Of a stretch of 15,588 nt of DNA, positions 1-6,475 are shown piece by piece; position 1 is the stretch's first letter, and each line of letters begins with the position of its first letter. The notes beneath the pieces are model-generated. The model searched no databases. It worked only from the letters and a program-made list of their open reading frames with translations, and was not told where the DNA came from. Both the position numbers and the translations under genes were made by a program. The DNA is taken from NCBI GenBank assembly GCA_020049615.1, contig JAIFKN010000253.1:1-15588 (forward strand), in the 5' to 3' direction. This DNA comes from a bacterium. Lineage in GTDB: Bacteria > Planctomycetota > UBA11346.

Positions 1-1835
1 ACGATGTCGACGCACTTCTTCAGGATCGTCATCGTCTTGAGGCCGAGGAAGTCCATCTTCAGCAGACCGGCCTTCTCGACCTGGGTCATGTTGAACTGGG
101 TCGACGGCTTCGACTTCACCACGCATACCGGCACCAGCTGGTGCACCGGCTTGGGCGCGATGATCACGCCGCAGGCGTGCACGCCGAGCGAGCGGCCGAG
201 CTTCTCCAGCGACAGCGCGGCATCGAGCACCTGCCTGGTGCGCGGATCCGAGTCGTAGCGCTTCAGCATCACATCGACGGTGCCGAAGGTGTTGCTCGCC
301 TTGTCGAGCGGCTTGCGGCCCAGGCACACCGAGAGGTCGTGCTTGCCGCTGGGGTCCTTCGGCACCAGGTTGGCCAGCTCCTGCGACTCCTCCGGCGTCC
401 ACTCGTAGGCGCGGGCGACGTCCTTGATCGCCATGCGCGCCTTCATCGTGCCGAGGGTCATGATGTTGGTCACCGCCTCGGCGCCGTACTTGCCGCGCAC
501 GTAGTCGAGGACCTCCTCGCGGCGCGTCTGGCAGAAGTCGATATCGATGTCGGGCATCGACTTGCGGCCCGGATTGAGGAAGCGCTCGAACAGCAGCCCG
601 TAGCGCAGCGGACAGATGTCGGTGATGCCGAGGCAGTAGGCGACGAGCGAACCCGCCGCCGAGCCGCGACCCGGCCCGACCGGGATGTCGTTGCGCTTCG
701 CCCACATGATGAAGTCGGAGACGATGAGGAAGTAGGCCGGGAAGCCCATCTCGATGATCGTCTTCAGCTCGAACTCGAGCCGCGTGCGATGCTCGTCGGT
801 GGTGGTGGCGTAGCGCCGCTTCAACCCCGCCTCGCACAGTTCGCGCAGCAGTTCGGCCTCGCTCTGCCCGGCCTTGCACGGATAGGTCGGCAGGTGGTAG
901 GTGCCGGTCGGGATCTTGGCCTTGGCGCAACGCTCGACCACGGCCCGGGTGTTGGCGATCGCCTCGGGCAGATCGCTGAACAGCGCCGCCATCTCATCGG
1001 GGGACTTCAGCCAGTATTCGCGCGATGGCATGCGCGGGCGCTTGGGATCCGCCAGCGTGGTCGCGTCGGAGATCGCCAGCATCACGTCGTGGACGTCGGC
1101 GTCCTTGGCGCCCAGGTAGTGCACCCAGTTGGTCGCCACCACCGGCACCGACAGTTCGCGCGCCAGCTGGACGTTGCCGTGTCGCAGGCTGACCGGCCCG
1201 TCGACCAGGTGGTCGGCGAGCTCGACCCACAGGCGGTCGCCGAAGACATCCTTGAGCAGGCCGAGCTGGCGCCGTGCCTCCTCGGCCGAGCCGCGGCGCA
1301 GGTGGCTGTTGAGGAAGCCGTCGTCCCCGGCCCCGGTCAGGCACACCAGGTCACTGCTGTAGCGGGCAATGGTCTCGAGATCGACGCGCGGTTCGAAGTA
1401 GAAGCCCTGCTTCCAGCCCAGTGAGACCAGTTCGGAGAGGTCGAAGTAGCCCTTCTCGCTGGCGGCGATGAGCACCAGCTGCAGGTTGCCGCGCGACTTC
1501 TCGCGCATGCCCAGCGGCGCGATCGCCACCTGGCAGCCGAGCAGGGCGGTGATGCCGTGCTGGTGCGCCGCCGCCTGGGCCTTGGCCGCCAGCGTCACGT
1601 CGTCGGGTTTGGCTGCGGCGGCGGCGGCCAGCTCCTCGGCGGTCTTCTTGTGCTTCTCCTTCAGGTCCTTGGCCGCGGTCTGCAGCTCGAAGGCGCCGAA
1701 CAGGTTGCCGACGTCGGTGAGCGCCACCGCGTCCATGCCGCCCTTCTCCACGGCCTCCAGCAGCCGCGGCACGCTCGGCGTCGCCTTCAGCAGCGAATAG
1801 TGCGAGAGGACGTGGAGATGGGTGAAGTCGGGCAC
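1..1835 (-). CDS. dnaE: DNA polymerase III alpha subunit, N-terminal ~611 residues (gene continues past left edge)
   Basis: Replicative DNA polymerase catalytic subunit (C-family), acting at the replication fork. Reading the minus strand gives an N-terminal PHP domain (HLHVLSHYSLL at residues 6-16, TDVGNLFG at 40-47), then the polymerase core with GPGRGSAAGS near 385 and PDIDIDFC at about 428-435. D431 and D433 are two of the three catalytic aspartates, and D595 in KMDFLGLKT is the third. The family is usually about 1100-1200 residues, so roughly half the gene lies outside the window. The start is uncertain: GTG at 1835 gives MPDFTHLHV, whereas an in-frame TTG at 1844 sits 9 nt after a GGGAG sequence (1858-1854) and adds three residues. 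An Ala/Lys-rich stretch of about 38 residues (56-93) interrupts the PHP domain, and several PHP metal ligands are replaced (see findings). It lies 98 bp downstream of queG on the same strand and may be cotranscribed with it. Identity is secure. Confidence 0.97.
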   Translation of the reverse strand, partial: MPDFTHLHVLSHYSLLKATPSVPRLLEAVEKGGMDAVALTDVGNLFGAFELQTAAKDLKEKHKKTAEELAAAAAAKPDDVTLAAKAQAAAHQHGITALLGCQVAIAPLGMREKSRGNLQLVLIAASEKGYFDLSELVSLGWKQGFYFEPRVDLETIARYSSDLVCLTGAGDDGFLNSHLRRGSAEEARRQLGLLKDVFGDRLWVELADHLVDGPVSLRHGNVQLARELSVPVVATNWVHYLGAKDADVHDVMLAISDATTLADPKRPRMPSREYWLKSPDEMAALFSDLPEAIANTRAVVERCAKAKIPTGTYHLPTYPCKAGQSEAELLRELCEAGLKRRYATTTDEHRTRLEFELKTIIEMGFPAYFLIVSDFIMWAKRNDIPVGPGRGSAAGSLVAYCLGITDICPLRYGLLFERFLNPGRKSMPDIDIDFCQTRREEVLDYVRGKYGAEAVTNIMTLGTMKARMAIKDVARAYEWTPEESQELANLVPKDPSGKHDLSVCLGRKPLDKASNTFGTVDVMLKRYDSDPRTRQVLDAALSLEKLGRSLGVHACGVIIAPKPVHQLVPVCVVKSKPSTQFNMTQVEKAGLLKMDFLGLKTMTILKKCVDI

Positions 1836-1933
1836 CGTGCACAAGGATGCACACTCCCGCCGCGTGGAAAGGGCGGGCATCTCCACCGAGCGGCCGGCCA
1901 GGGATATGCCGGCGCAGGCCTCAGCCGACTCCT

Positions 1934-2923
1934 TCACACCGGAGCCAGACCCAGCTCCAGCGCCTGGGCCCGCACCAGGTCCTGTCCGTCAGCAGCGATC
2001 ATCCGTGCCTCGCCCAGCCGTCCCAGGCTCCACAGGGCGACCAGCAGGTTCCGTCGGAAACGCGACCAGCTGAGCCGGCGGATGGCGCGGCCGGCGAAAT
2101 GGCCATCGAAGGTCGCCTCGGTCACTGCAAGCAGGTCCGTCTCGTGATCGATCCCGGCCAGGCGGCGGTCCTCGCCAGGCGGGGCGAAGCGGTTCCAGGG
2201 GCAGACCTCCTGGCAGATGTCGCAGCCGAACCACCAGCCGTTGAACTGCGCTGCCACGTCGCGCGGGATGACGCCCTGGTGCTCGATGGTCAGATAGCTG
2301 ATGCACCGCTCGGTCAGACAGCGCCCGTCGGTCAGGGCCTTGGTGGGACAGGACGTCTCGCAGCGCGTGCAGCTGCCGCAACGGTCCTCGCCATGGCCAC
2401 CGTGCACGATGGCGAGCGGCGCTTCGGTAAGGAGGAATCCGAGCAGCCGGTACGAGCCGGTCTGCGGGCTGATCAACAGGGCGTTCCTCCCGAGCCAGCC
2501 GAGCCCGGCGAGCCTAGCCAGGGAGCGCTCGTTGAGCGGTGCGCTGTCGACGCAGGCGCGGTGCTTCCAGGCCTGGCCGCAGGCGGCGTTCAGCGCCTGG
2601 CCGATGCGGCCCAGCTTCGGCCGCAGCAGGACGTGGTAGTCCTTGCCGGCGGCGTAGGCGGCGCGACGCAGGCCGGCTGTGGGACGCGGCGGGTCGTAAT
2701 GCCATGCCACACAGAGGATCGAGCGTGCCGTCGGCAGCATGCCGGTCGGCCGCAGTCGCAGGTCGCTCTCCTCGGCGATCCAGCCGAGGTCGCCGATCCC
2801 ATCGGCAAGCATGCGTTCGAGCCCGGCGGGATCGAACGCCGCCGGCGCGTCGAGGCTGGCGAGGTGCGCCAGGCCCTCGGCCCGGCACAGCCGCACGAGC
2901 AGGTCCTGGGGGATGCGGTCCAC
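1934..2923 (-). CDS. queG: Epoxyqueuosine reductase QueG
   Basis: Cobalamin- and Fe-S-dependent enzyme that reduces epoxyqueuosine to queuosine in the wobble position of GUN-anticodon tRNAs; cytoplasmic. The 329-residue product carries the ferredoxin-like double cluster signature: C182-x2-C185-x2-C188-x3-C192-P, then GCDICQEVCPW with C234, C237 and C241. The catalytic aspartate region is CVDSAPLNE, with D126 matching the conserved Asp of the family. At 329 residues it is a short form, without the C-terminal HEAT-like extension of some homologues. The GTG at 2923 is chosen because it gives a normal N-terminus (MDRIPQDLLVRLC) and keeps the gene clear of divergent lpxA. The frame stays open far upstream, but that part is antisense to lpxA. 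No clear Shine-Dalgarno lies before the GTG. The gene is followed by dnaE on the same strand. Family assignment is secure; the exact start is less so. Confidence 0.95.
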   Translation of the reverse strand: MDRIPQDLLVRLCRAEGLAHLASLDAPAAFDPAGLERMLADGIGDLGWIAEESDLRLRPTGMLPTARSILCVAWHYDPPRPTAGLRRAAYAAGKDYHVLLRPKLGRIGQALNAACGQAWKHRACVDSAPLNERSLARLAGLGWLGRNALLISPQTGSYRLLGFLLTEAPLAIVHGGHGEDRCGSCTRCETSCPTKALTDGRCLTERCISYLTIEHQGVIPRDVAAQFNGWWFGCDICQEVCPWNRFAPPGEDRRLAGIDHETDLLAVTEATFDGHFAGRAIRRLSWSRFRRNLLVALWSLGRLGEARMIAADGQDLVRAQALELGLAPV

Positions 2924-2932
2924 GCCGGCAGC

Positions 2933-2961
2933 TTGCGCCGACCCTCGGCGGCATCTAGCCT
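2933..2961 (+). promoter_or_regulatory. Possible sigma70-type promoter for lpxA
   Basis: The 48-bp gap between divergent queG and lpxA holds TTGCGC (2933-2938), a 17-bp spacer and TAGCCT (2956-2961), about 10 bp before the lpxA ATG. Each hexamer matches the consensus in only 3 of 6 positions, so the support is mainly spacing and location. A GCCGA-CCC-TCGGC inverted repeat lies between the two elements. If used, the lpxA mRNA would have almost no leader. Confidence 0.22.
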
Positions 2962-2971
2962 GGGAATCTCC

Positions 2972-3934
2972 ATGCCGATCCACCCGCTCGCCGTCGTCGA
3001 TCCCCAGGCCGAGGTCCATCCCGACGCCACCGTAGGTCCGTTCTGCTACGTACGGGGCAGGGTCCGCCTTGCCGCCGGCGTCGAACTGGTCAGCCATGCC
3101 AGCGTCTACGGCCGCGCCACCATCGGCATCGGGACGCGCATCTTCCCCGGCGCGGTGGTCGGTTCCGACCCGCAGGACCTGAAGTTCAAGGGCGAGGACA
3201 GCGAGGTCATCGTCGGCGAACGCTGCCGCATCCACGAATGCGTCACCATCTCCAAGGGCACCGCCACCGGCGCGATGGCGACCCGGGTCGGCGACGATGT
3301 CCTGGTCATGGCCTACGCGCATATCGCCCACGACTGCGAGGTCGGCAACGGCGTGGTAGTGGCCAATGGCGCGCAACTCGCCGGTCACTGCCGCATCGGA
3401 CGCAAGTCGATCATCGGGGCCATGGTCGGCATGCACCACTTCGTCACCGTCGGCGAACTGACGATCATCAGTGCGATGTGTGGCGTCCGGTTCGACGTCC
3501 CGCCGTATGTCATGGCCGAGGGCAACCCGGCCGAACCACGCAACATCAACGTCATCGGCCTGCGCCGCGACGGACTCAGCGAGGGCGAGGTCGCCGACCT
3601 GCGCGAGGCCTTCCGCGACCTCTACCACGATCGCGGCGCCACCCCCCTGCGCGAAGCGGTGGAGGAGGTGCGCGACCGCTTCCTGGCCAAGACCGGCAGT
3701 CCGGCGCTGAAACTGTGCGATTGGATCGAGGCCCACCTCGAGAATGCGGTCAAGGGCCGCATGGCCGAGGCCCACCGTACCGCTGTGGTCGGCGGCAAGG
3801 CCAACACCGGCGCCACCCGGCCGGTGGCCTGTCAGCACTGCGGCAAGGATTTCCCCGCCCGGGTCCAGGCCGAGGCCTACCTCGCCGCCTGCACCCACTG
3901 CGGCCGCCAGCAGACCATCGAACCTCGCACTTGA
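2972..3934 (+). CDS. lpxA: UDP-N-acetylglucosamine acyltransferase LpxA with C-terminal zinc-ribbon-like tail
   Basis: First committed acyl transfer of lipid A synthesis: moves a 3-hydroxyacyl chain from ACP to the 3-OH of UDP-GlcNAc, in the cytoplasm. The N-terminal part consists of hexapeptide repeats forming a left-handed beta helix (residues about 3-180). AYAHIAHDCEVGN carries H117 and catalytic H120, and VPPYVMAEGNPAEPRNINVIGLRRDG is the typical family segment leading into the C-terminal helices (about 200-260). G161 aligns with the glycine that acts as acyl-chain ruler in the E. coli enzyme, which would fit a C14-type chain (inference). The product is 320 residues against about 260 for the usual enzyme. 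The extra part includes C287-x2-C290 and C307-x2-C310, a zinc-ribbon-like pattern. The ATG at 2972 is preceded by GGGAA at 2962-2966. The gene stands alone here, with no lpxD, fabZ or lpxB next to it. Confidence 0.96.
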   Translation: MPIHPLAVVDPQAEVHPDATVGPFCYVRGRVRLAAGVELVSHASVYGRATIGIGTRIFPGAVVGSDPQDLKFKGEDSEVIVGERCRIHECVTISKGTATGAMATRVGDDVLVMAYAHIAHDCEVGNGVVVANGAQLAGHCRIGRKSIIGAMVGMHHFVTVGELTIISAMCGVRFDVPPYVMAEGNPAEPRNINVIGLRRDGLSEGEVADLREAFRDLYHDRGATPLREAVEEVRDRFLAKTGSPALKLCDWIEAHLENAVKGRMAEAHRTAVVGGKANTGATRPVACQHCGKDFPARVQAEAYLAACTHCGRQQTIEPRT

Positions 3935-3958
3935 TCGGGGCGACGCCCCCCCTATTGT
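3931..3958 (+). promoter_or_regulatory. Possible sigma70-type promoter for the small basic protein gene
   Basis: TTGATC (3931-3936) and TATTGT (3953-3958) are separated by 16 bp, each matching the consensus hexamer in 4 of 6 positions, which stands out in this GC-rich sequence. A start near 3965 would leave a leader of about 19 nt containing the AGGAG at 3971-3975. The -35 element overlaps the end of lpxA. The spacer holds the small hairpin GGGGC-GAC-GCCCC (3937-3949), which could instead be a weak terminator for lpxA. Confidence 0.35.
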
Positions 3959-3983
3959 TCCGCCCCTCGCAGGAGATGCAGCC

Positions 3984-4145
3984 ATGACCATGCACGGATC
4001 GTTCGCCAGCAAGGGCGGTTTCGCCAAGAAGCGCAACGTGCTCAGCCGCATCGAGCGGATCGAGAAGCTCAAGGCCAAGGGCCTGTGGAGCTCCGAGAAG
4101 AAGAGCTCGATCTACAATCTGCCCAAGGTCCGCACCGACGTCTGA
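3984..4145 (+). CDS. PVC-superphylum small basic protein
   Basis: Encodes a 53-residue, lysine/arginine-rich protein: MTMHGSFASKGG at the start, KKRNVLSRIERIEKLK in the middle and YNLPKVRTDV at the end. The pattern (short Ser/Gly-rich start, RNVL.R.ERI..LK, then LPKVR near the C-terminus) is that of the small basic protein family described from Chlamydiae, Verrucomicrobia and Planctomycetes (TIGR04137 as I recall it). Its function is not established; the charge and conservation suggest nucleic acid or ribosome binding, which is only inference. AGGAG at 3971-3975 sits 8 nt before the ATG, the best-placed Shine-Dalgarno in this part of the window. A second ATG two codons later is possible. The gene has its own candidate promoter and is followed by a strong hairpin, so it is probably a separate, well-expressed unit. 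Confidence 0.88.
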   Translation: MTMHGSFASKGGFAKKRNVLSRIERIEKLKAKGLWSSEKKSSIYNLPKVRTDV

Positions 4146-4171
4146 ACGTCGTTCCGGACGTCAGGCTGCGC

Positions 4172-4197
4172 AACGACCCGCCTCACGGCGGGTCGTT
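4172..4197 (+). terminator. Hairpin terminator after the small basic protein gene
   Basis: A perfect 11-bp inverted repeat, AACGACCCGCC (4172-4182) and GGCGGGTCGTT (4187-4197), encloses a TCAC loop 26 nt after the stop codon. The following bases (CCATTTCCGTT) are T-rich only in part, so termination strength is not certain, but stem and position fit a rho-independent terminator. Confidence 0.65.
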
Positions 4198-4230
4198 CCA
4201 TTTCCGTTCCAGGCCATCAAGCTGTCGCCC

Positions 4231-4416
4231 ATGAAGCTCCTCGCAGCCCTCGCAGCCCTCCCCCTTCTCGCTCTCGCCGCCTGCGGCGATGACCGCCCGG
4301 CTTCGACCCACGCCGAGAAGGTCGACGCCAACAACAACGCCTCCAGTCAGGCTGAAAAGTCCTTCGACAAGGAGAATCCGGCCGATCCTGCCGCTTTCCA
4401 GGCCGCCCCCAAGTAG
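4231..4416 (+). CDS. Small predicted lipoprotein, 61 residues
   Basis: The product starts with a lysine and a hydrophobic Leu/Ala segment (residues 3-17) ending in the lipobox LALAAC, with C18 as the expected lipid-attached cysteine after signal peptidase II cleavage. Aspartates follow at +2 and +3 of the mature chain (CGDD); in enterobacteria Asp at +2 tends to keep lipoproteins in the inner membrane, but that rule may not hold here. The mature part is only about 44 residues, polar and Asn/Lys/Glu/Ala-rich, with no recognisable domain. There is no convincing Shine-Dalgarno. It starts 33 nt after a hairpin terminator and ends 2 nt before the next gene, so the two are probably translated together. 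The lipobox makes a real gene likely; the function is unknown. Confidence 0.68.
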   Translation: MKLLAALAALPLLALAACGDDRPASTHAEKVDANNNASSQAEKSFDKENPADPAAFQAAPK

Positions 4417-4418
4417 GC

Positions 4419-4703
4419 ATGGACGAACTCCTCCGCTACGTCGCTATCACGGAGGAGATCCGCCGGCTGGAGGCCGAGCGGGACGCGATCCGCGCCCGGG
4501 CCCTGCAGCAGGTCAAGAATGCCGGCGGCCGCGTCGATGACGGCGTGGTACGGATCACCTACGTCGCCAAGCCGGTCTACCGCTTCACTGACGCGGTGGA
4601 CAACATGCGCAACCAGCTCGCCCGGCGTCAGCGGCGCGAGATCGAGCGCGGGCTCGCGCAACGCAGCCACGACACCGAAATACTGCATATCGACCAGTCT
4701 TGA
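4419..4703 (+). CDS. Unrecognised 94-residue protein, partly helical
   Basis: I do not recognise this protein. Residues about 1-35 read as an amphipathic, charged helix (ITEEIRRLEAERDAIRARAL) able to form a coiled coil. A short beta-like stretch follows (DDGVVRITYVAKPVYRF, about 41-57), then a second basic helix (MRNQLARRQRREIERGLA). There is no signal peptide, membrane segment or cysteine. The ATG lies 2 nt after the stop of the lipoprotein gene, with no separate Shine-Dalgarno, so translational coupling is likely. The frame ends just before a 16-bp terminator hairpin that marks the 3' end of this short unit. Real coding is supported by compact placement and charge-patterned helices, but no domain supports a function. 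Confidence 0.65.
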   Translation: MDELLRYVAITEEIRRLEAERDAIRARALQQVKNAGGRVDDGVVRITYVAKPVYRFTDAVDNMRNQLARRQRREIERGLAQRSHDTEILHIDQS

Positions 4704-4708
4704 GTCAA

Positions 4709-4744
4709 AAGCAGAAGGCCGGTCTTGCGACCGGCCTTCTGCTT
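4709..4744. terminator. Perfect 16-bp bidirectional terminator hairpin
   Basis: AAGCAGAAGGCCGGTC (4709-4724) and its exact complement (4729-4744) enclose a TTGC loop. Read on the minus strand the stem ends in CTTTT, giving a T-run directly after tRNA-Ala, whose 3' end touches the hairpin. Read on the plus strand it begins 5 nt after the stop of the 94-residue gene and ends in CTT. It therefore separates two convergent transcripts. Confidence 0.85.
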
Positions 4745-4819
4745 GGTGGAGGTAAGGAGATTCGAACTCCTGACCTTCTGAATGCCATTCAGACGCTCTA
4801 CCAACTGAGCTATACCCCC
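4744..4819 (-). tRNA. tRNA-Ala, anticodon GGC
   Basis: The minus strand folds into a complete 76-nt tRNA. The acceptor stem GGGGGTA pairs with TACCTCC and includes the G3-U70 wobble pair that is the identity element of alanine tRNAs. The anticodon stem TCTGA/TCAGA encloses the loop ATGGCAT, so the anticodon is GGC and the codons read are GCC/GCU. The T loop is GTTCGAATC in the usual place, and CCA is encoded. The terminator hairpin follows directly. Confidence 0.97.
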
Positions 4820-4874
4820 ACACCGTCTTCCGCCAGCGGCACCGGCGACGCACCCTCCTCGGTGCGAGGCGGGA

Positions 4875-4902
4875 GTCATAGTGACCACCTCGGCGGCTGC
4901 AA
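4875..4902 (-). promoter_or_regulatory. Possible promoter for tRNA-Ala
   Basis: On the minus strand TTGCAG (4902-4897) and TATGAC (4880-4875) are 16 bp apart, ending 55 bp before the mature 5' end of the tRNA. This would give a pre-tRNA leader of about 45-50 nt for RNase P to remove. The -10 matches in 4 of 6 positions, the -35 in 3 of 6. Confidence 0.28.
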
Positions 4903-4935
4903 GTACCTGCCTCGCGCTCGCCAGCCGCTAGCAGC

Positions 4936-4964
4936 TTGTGGCCCCCTGGCTCGCCGCCTATCCT
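4936..4964 (+). promoter_or_regulatory. Possible promoter for the secreted-protein gene at 4986
   Basis: TTGTGG (4936-4941) and TATCCT (4959-4964) are 17 bp apart; the matches are 3 and 4 of 6. A start near 4971 would give a 15-nt leader containing the GGAGG at 4975-4979. The region between the two divergent genes (4820-4985) holds nothing else that I can identify. Confidence 0.33.
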
Positions 4965-4985
4965 GCCGCACGTCGGAGGTTCCCC

Positions 4986-6470
4986 ATGCTGACCCGTCTG
5001 CTCGTCATGGCCTGCGCCTGCAGCCTTCTGCTGCCTGCTGGCGAGGCTCCGGCCGCCGCTGCCGGGGCGGCACCGTGGGAACCCTCCTTCACCACCCAGG
5101 TGCGCGGCAAGGACCGGCAGTTTGTCGTCTTCAAGGGCAGCACCTTCATCCTGGTCGCAGCTGACGAACTGGGCTCCGGCCTGGGCGACGGCCAGGATGT
5201 GGCCCTGACCGGCAAGCTGCGCAAGCTGCCAGGCGGGAAGCTCGGTCTCTACCGGGTGGACAACCTGGTCATCGAAGGCGCCGGCGAGGCCCTCGCCGGC
5301 AAGCTCGACGGGGACAATCTCTATCTCCTCGGCGGCATTGCACTGAAGGGGCAGGCGCGGTCGATGACGGTCCGCCACACGGCCATCGCCCCGTCAGACG
5401 CGCGACTCCTCCAGGATCGCCTGGCCGGCATCGCCGAGGACGACTGGGACCGCCGCCTGGGTGCGGTCAGCTGGTGCCGCGACCAGGCCCGATCCGCTGG
5501 CAATGCCGACTTCTGGAGCGCCACTGCCGACAGCCTGCTCACCGCCGTGGTCGAGGACCTGGCGAAGAAATCGGCCGACCGGAAGGACCTCGCGCTGTCC
5601 ATCCGCGCCCTCGACCTGGCGCTGAACCAGCTGCGCGACCATGGCCTCGCCGCCCGGGTCTGCTCGCCCGCCTGGATCCGTGAACACGGGGGCCCACAGG
5701 CCGAGCAGTTGGCCAGGCGCATGCGCGGGCTCGGCTACTCCCTGTACAAGGACCAGTGGCTGCCCCGCACCCAGGCCCTGGAGCGCGAATACGAGGACCG
5801 CTTCGGCGCGCTGGCATGGAAGGACGCCGACGGCTTCTACAAGCTTGGTCGCTGGGCCGATGAGAACGCCGAACTGCTCCCGCGCTCGCGCGAGCGCTCG
5901 TGGCGCTGCTACCAGGCCGGCTTCAGTGCCGACCCGTCGCACGAAGGCATCGCCCGCGAACTCGGCGTACAACCGCAGAGCCGGACTGCCGGGTCTTCGG
6001 CGGCGGCGGGTGGCAGCGTCCCGGCGGCGGACTTCATCGACCTTGAGTCCGGACTGCGCGTCGCCGCTCCCGCCGGTTGGCGTCGCGGACAACCGATCGG
6101 AGGTGCCACCACCTGGAACGACCCGGGCAGCGAGACCGCATCGATCAGCGTGCGCGTCGTCCGACCGCCGGTTGACCAGGAGGCGCAATGGAACGTGCTG
6201 CTCGAGGAGGCCCGTGGCCGCCCCGGGTTCATCGAACTGGGCATGACCGAAGAGGACCGCGGCGAGCGCCACCTCCGCGCGTTCCGCTCGACCTGGGTGG
6301 AGGGTGAGCAGCAGCGTTTCACCGCGGTGATCCTCGTGACCCTCGGCGAACAGGCACCCGCGGCCACCCTGGAGGCCCGCGGACTGCCGAGCGAACAGGG
6401 TCCGCTCGACGCGGCCCTCTCGGCCTGCATCGACGGGACTGGTCACCAGCCCCCGACCGCAGCTCCCTGA
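4986..6470 (+). CDS. Secreted protein of unknown function, 494 residues, PsbP/DcrB-like C-terminal region
   Basis: Starts with a classical signal peptide (MLTRLLVMACACSLLLPAG, cleavage probably in the Ala-rich stretch near 20-28), so export to the periplasm is likely. A small beta-rich module follows, about 29-110 (VRGKDRQFVVFKG...DVALTGKLRKLPGG...LYRVDNLVIEG), that could be OB-like. A helical middle section (about 135-335) contains GYSLYKDQWLPR and FYKLGRWADENAELL, a pattern of aromatic residues that I associate with uncharacterised secreted planctomycete proteins (inference). The last part, about 349-490, begins DFIDLESGLRVAAPAGW and resembles the PsbP/DcrB-like fold in which a short beta segment precedes a PAGW turn; this too is a similarity by eye. 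The ATG at 4986 is chosen over an upstream in-frame ATG at 4938 because GGAGG (4975-4979) lies 6 nt before it and the signal peptide starts there. Function unknown. Confidence 0.82.
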   Translation: MLTRLLVMACACSLLLPAGEAPAAAAGAAPWEPSFTTQVRGKDRQFVVFKGSTFILVAADELGSGLGDGQDVALTGKLRKLPGGKLGLYRVDNLVIEGAGEALAGKLDGDNLYLLGGIALKGQARSMTVRHTAIAPSDARLLQDRLAGIAEDDWDRRLGAVSWCRDQARSAGNADFWSATADSLLTAVVEDLAKKSADRKDLALSIRALDLALNQLRDHGLAARVCSPAWIREHGGPQAEQLARRMRGLGYSLYKDQWLPRTQALEREYEDRFGALAWKDADGFYKLGRWADENAELLPRSRERSWRCYQAGFSADPSHEGIARELGVQPQSRTAGSSAAAGGSVPAADFIDLESGLRVAAPAGWRRGQPIGGATTWNDPGSETASISVRVVRPPVDQEAQWNVLLEEARGRPGFIELGMTEEDRGERHLRAFRSTWVEGEQQRFTAVILVTLGEQAPAATLEARGLPSEQGPLDAALSACIDGTGHQPPTAAP

Positions 6471-6475
6471 TCTCC

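Noticed and set aside
141..1424. Long plus-strand open frame (427 codons) opposite dnaE
   Set aside because: It is antisense to the clearly conserved DnaE sequence; its translation is low-complexity His/Arg/Ala/Val-rich, as expected from the opposite strand of a GC-rich gene.
1856..1877. CCCGCC/GGCGGG inverted repeat between queG and dnaE as a terminator
   Set aside because: The stem is only 6 bp with a 10-nt loop and there is no T-run on the minus strand; too weak to separate queG from dnaE.
2924..4078. Extension of the queG frame upstream to an ATG at 4078
   Set aside because: The added 385 codons run antisense across lpxA and the small basic protein gene and match nothing in QueG; the frame is open only because of high GC.
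4628..4888. Minus-strand open frame across tRNA-Ala
   Set aside because: It runs through the tRNA and the terminator hairpin, which explain the sequence; it has no independent support.
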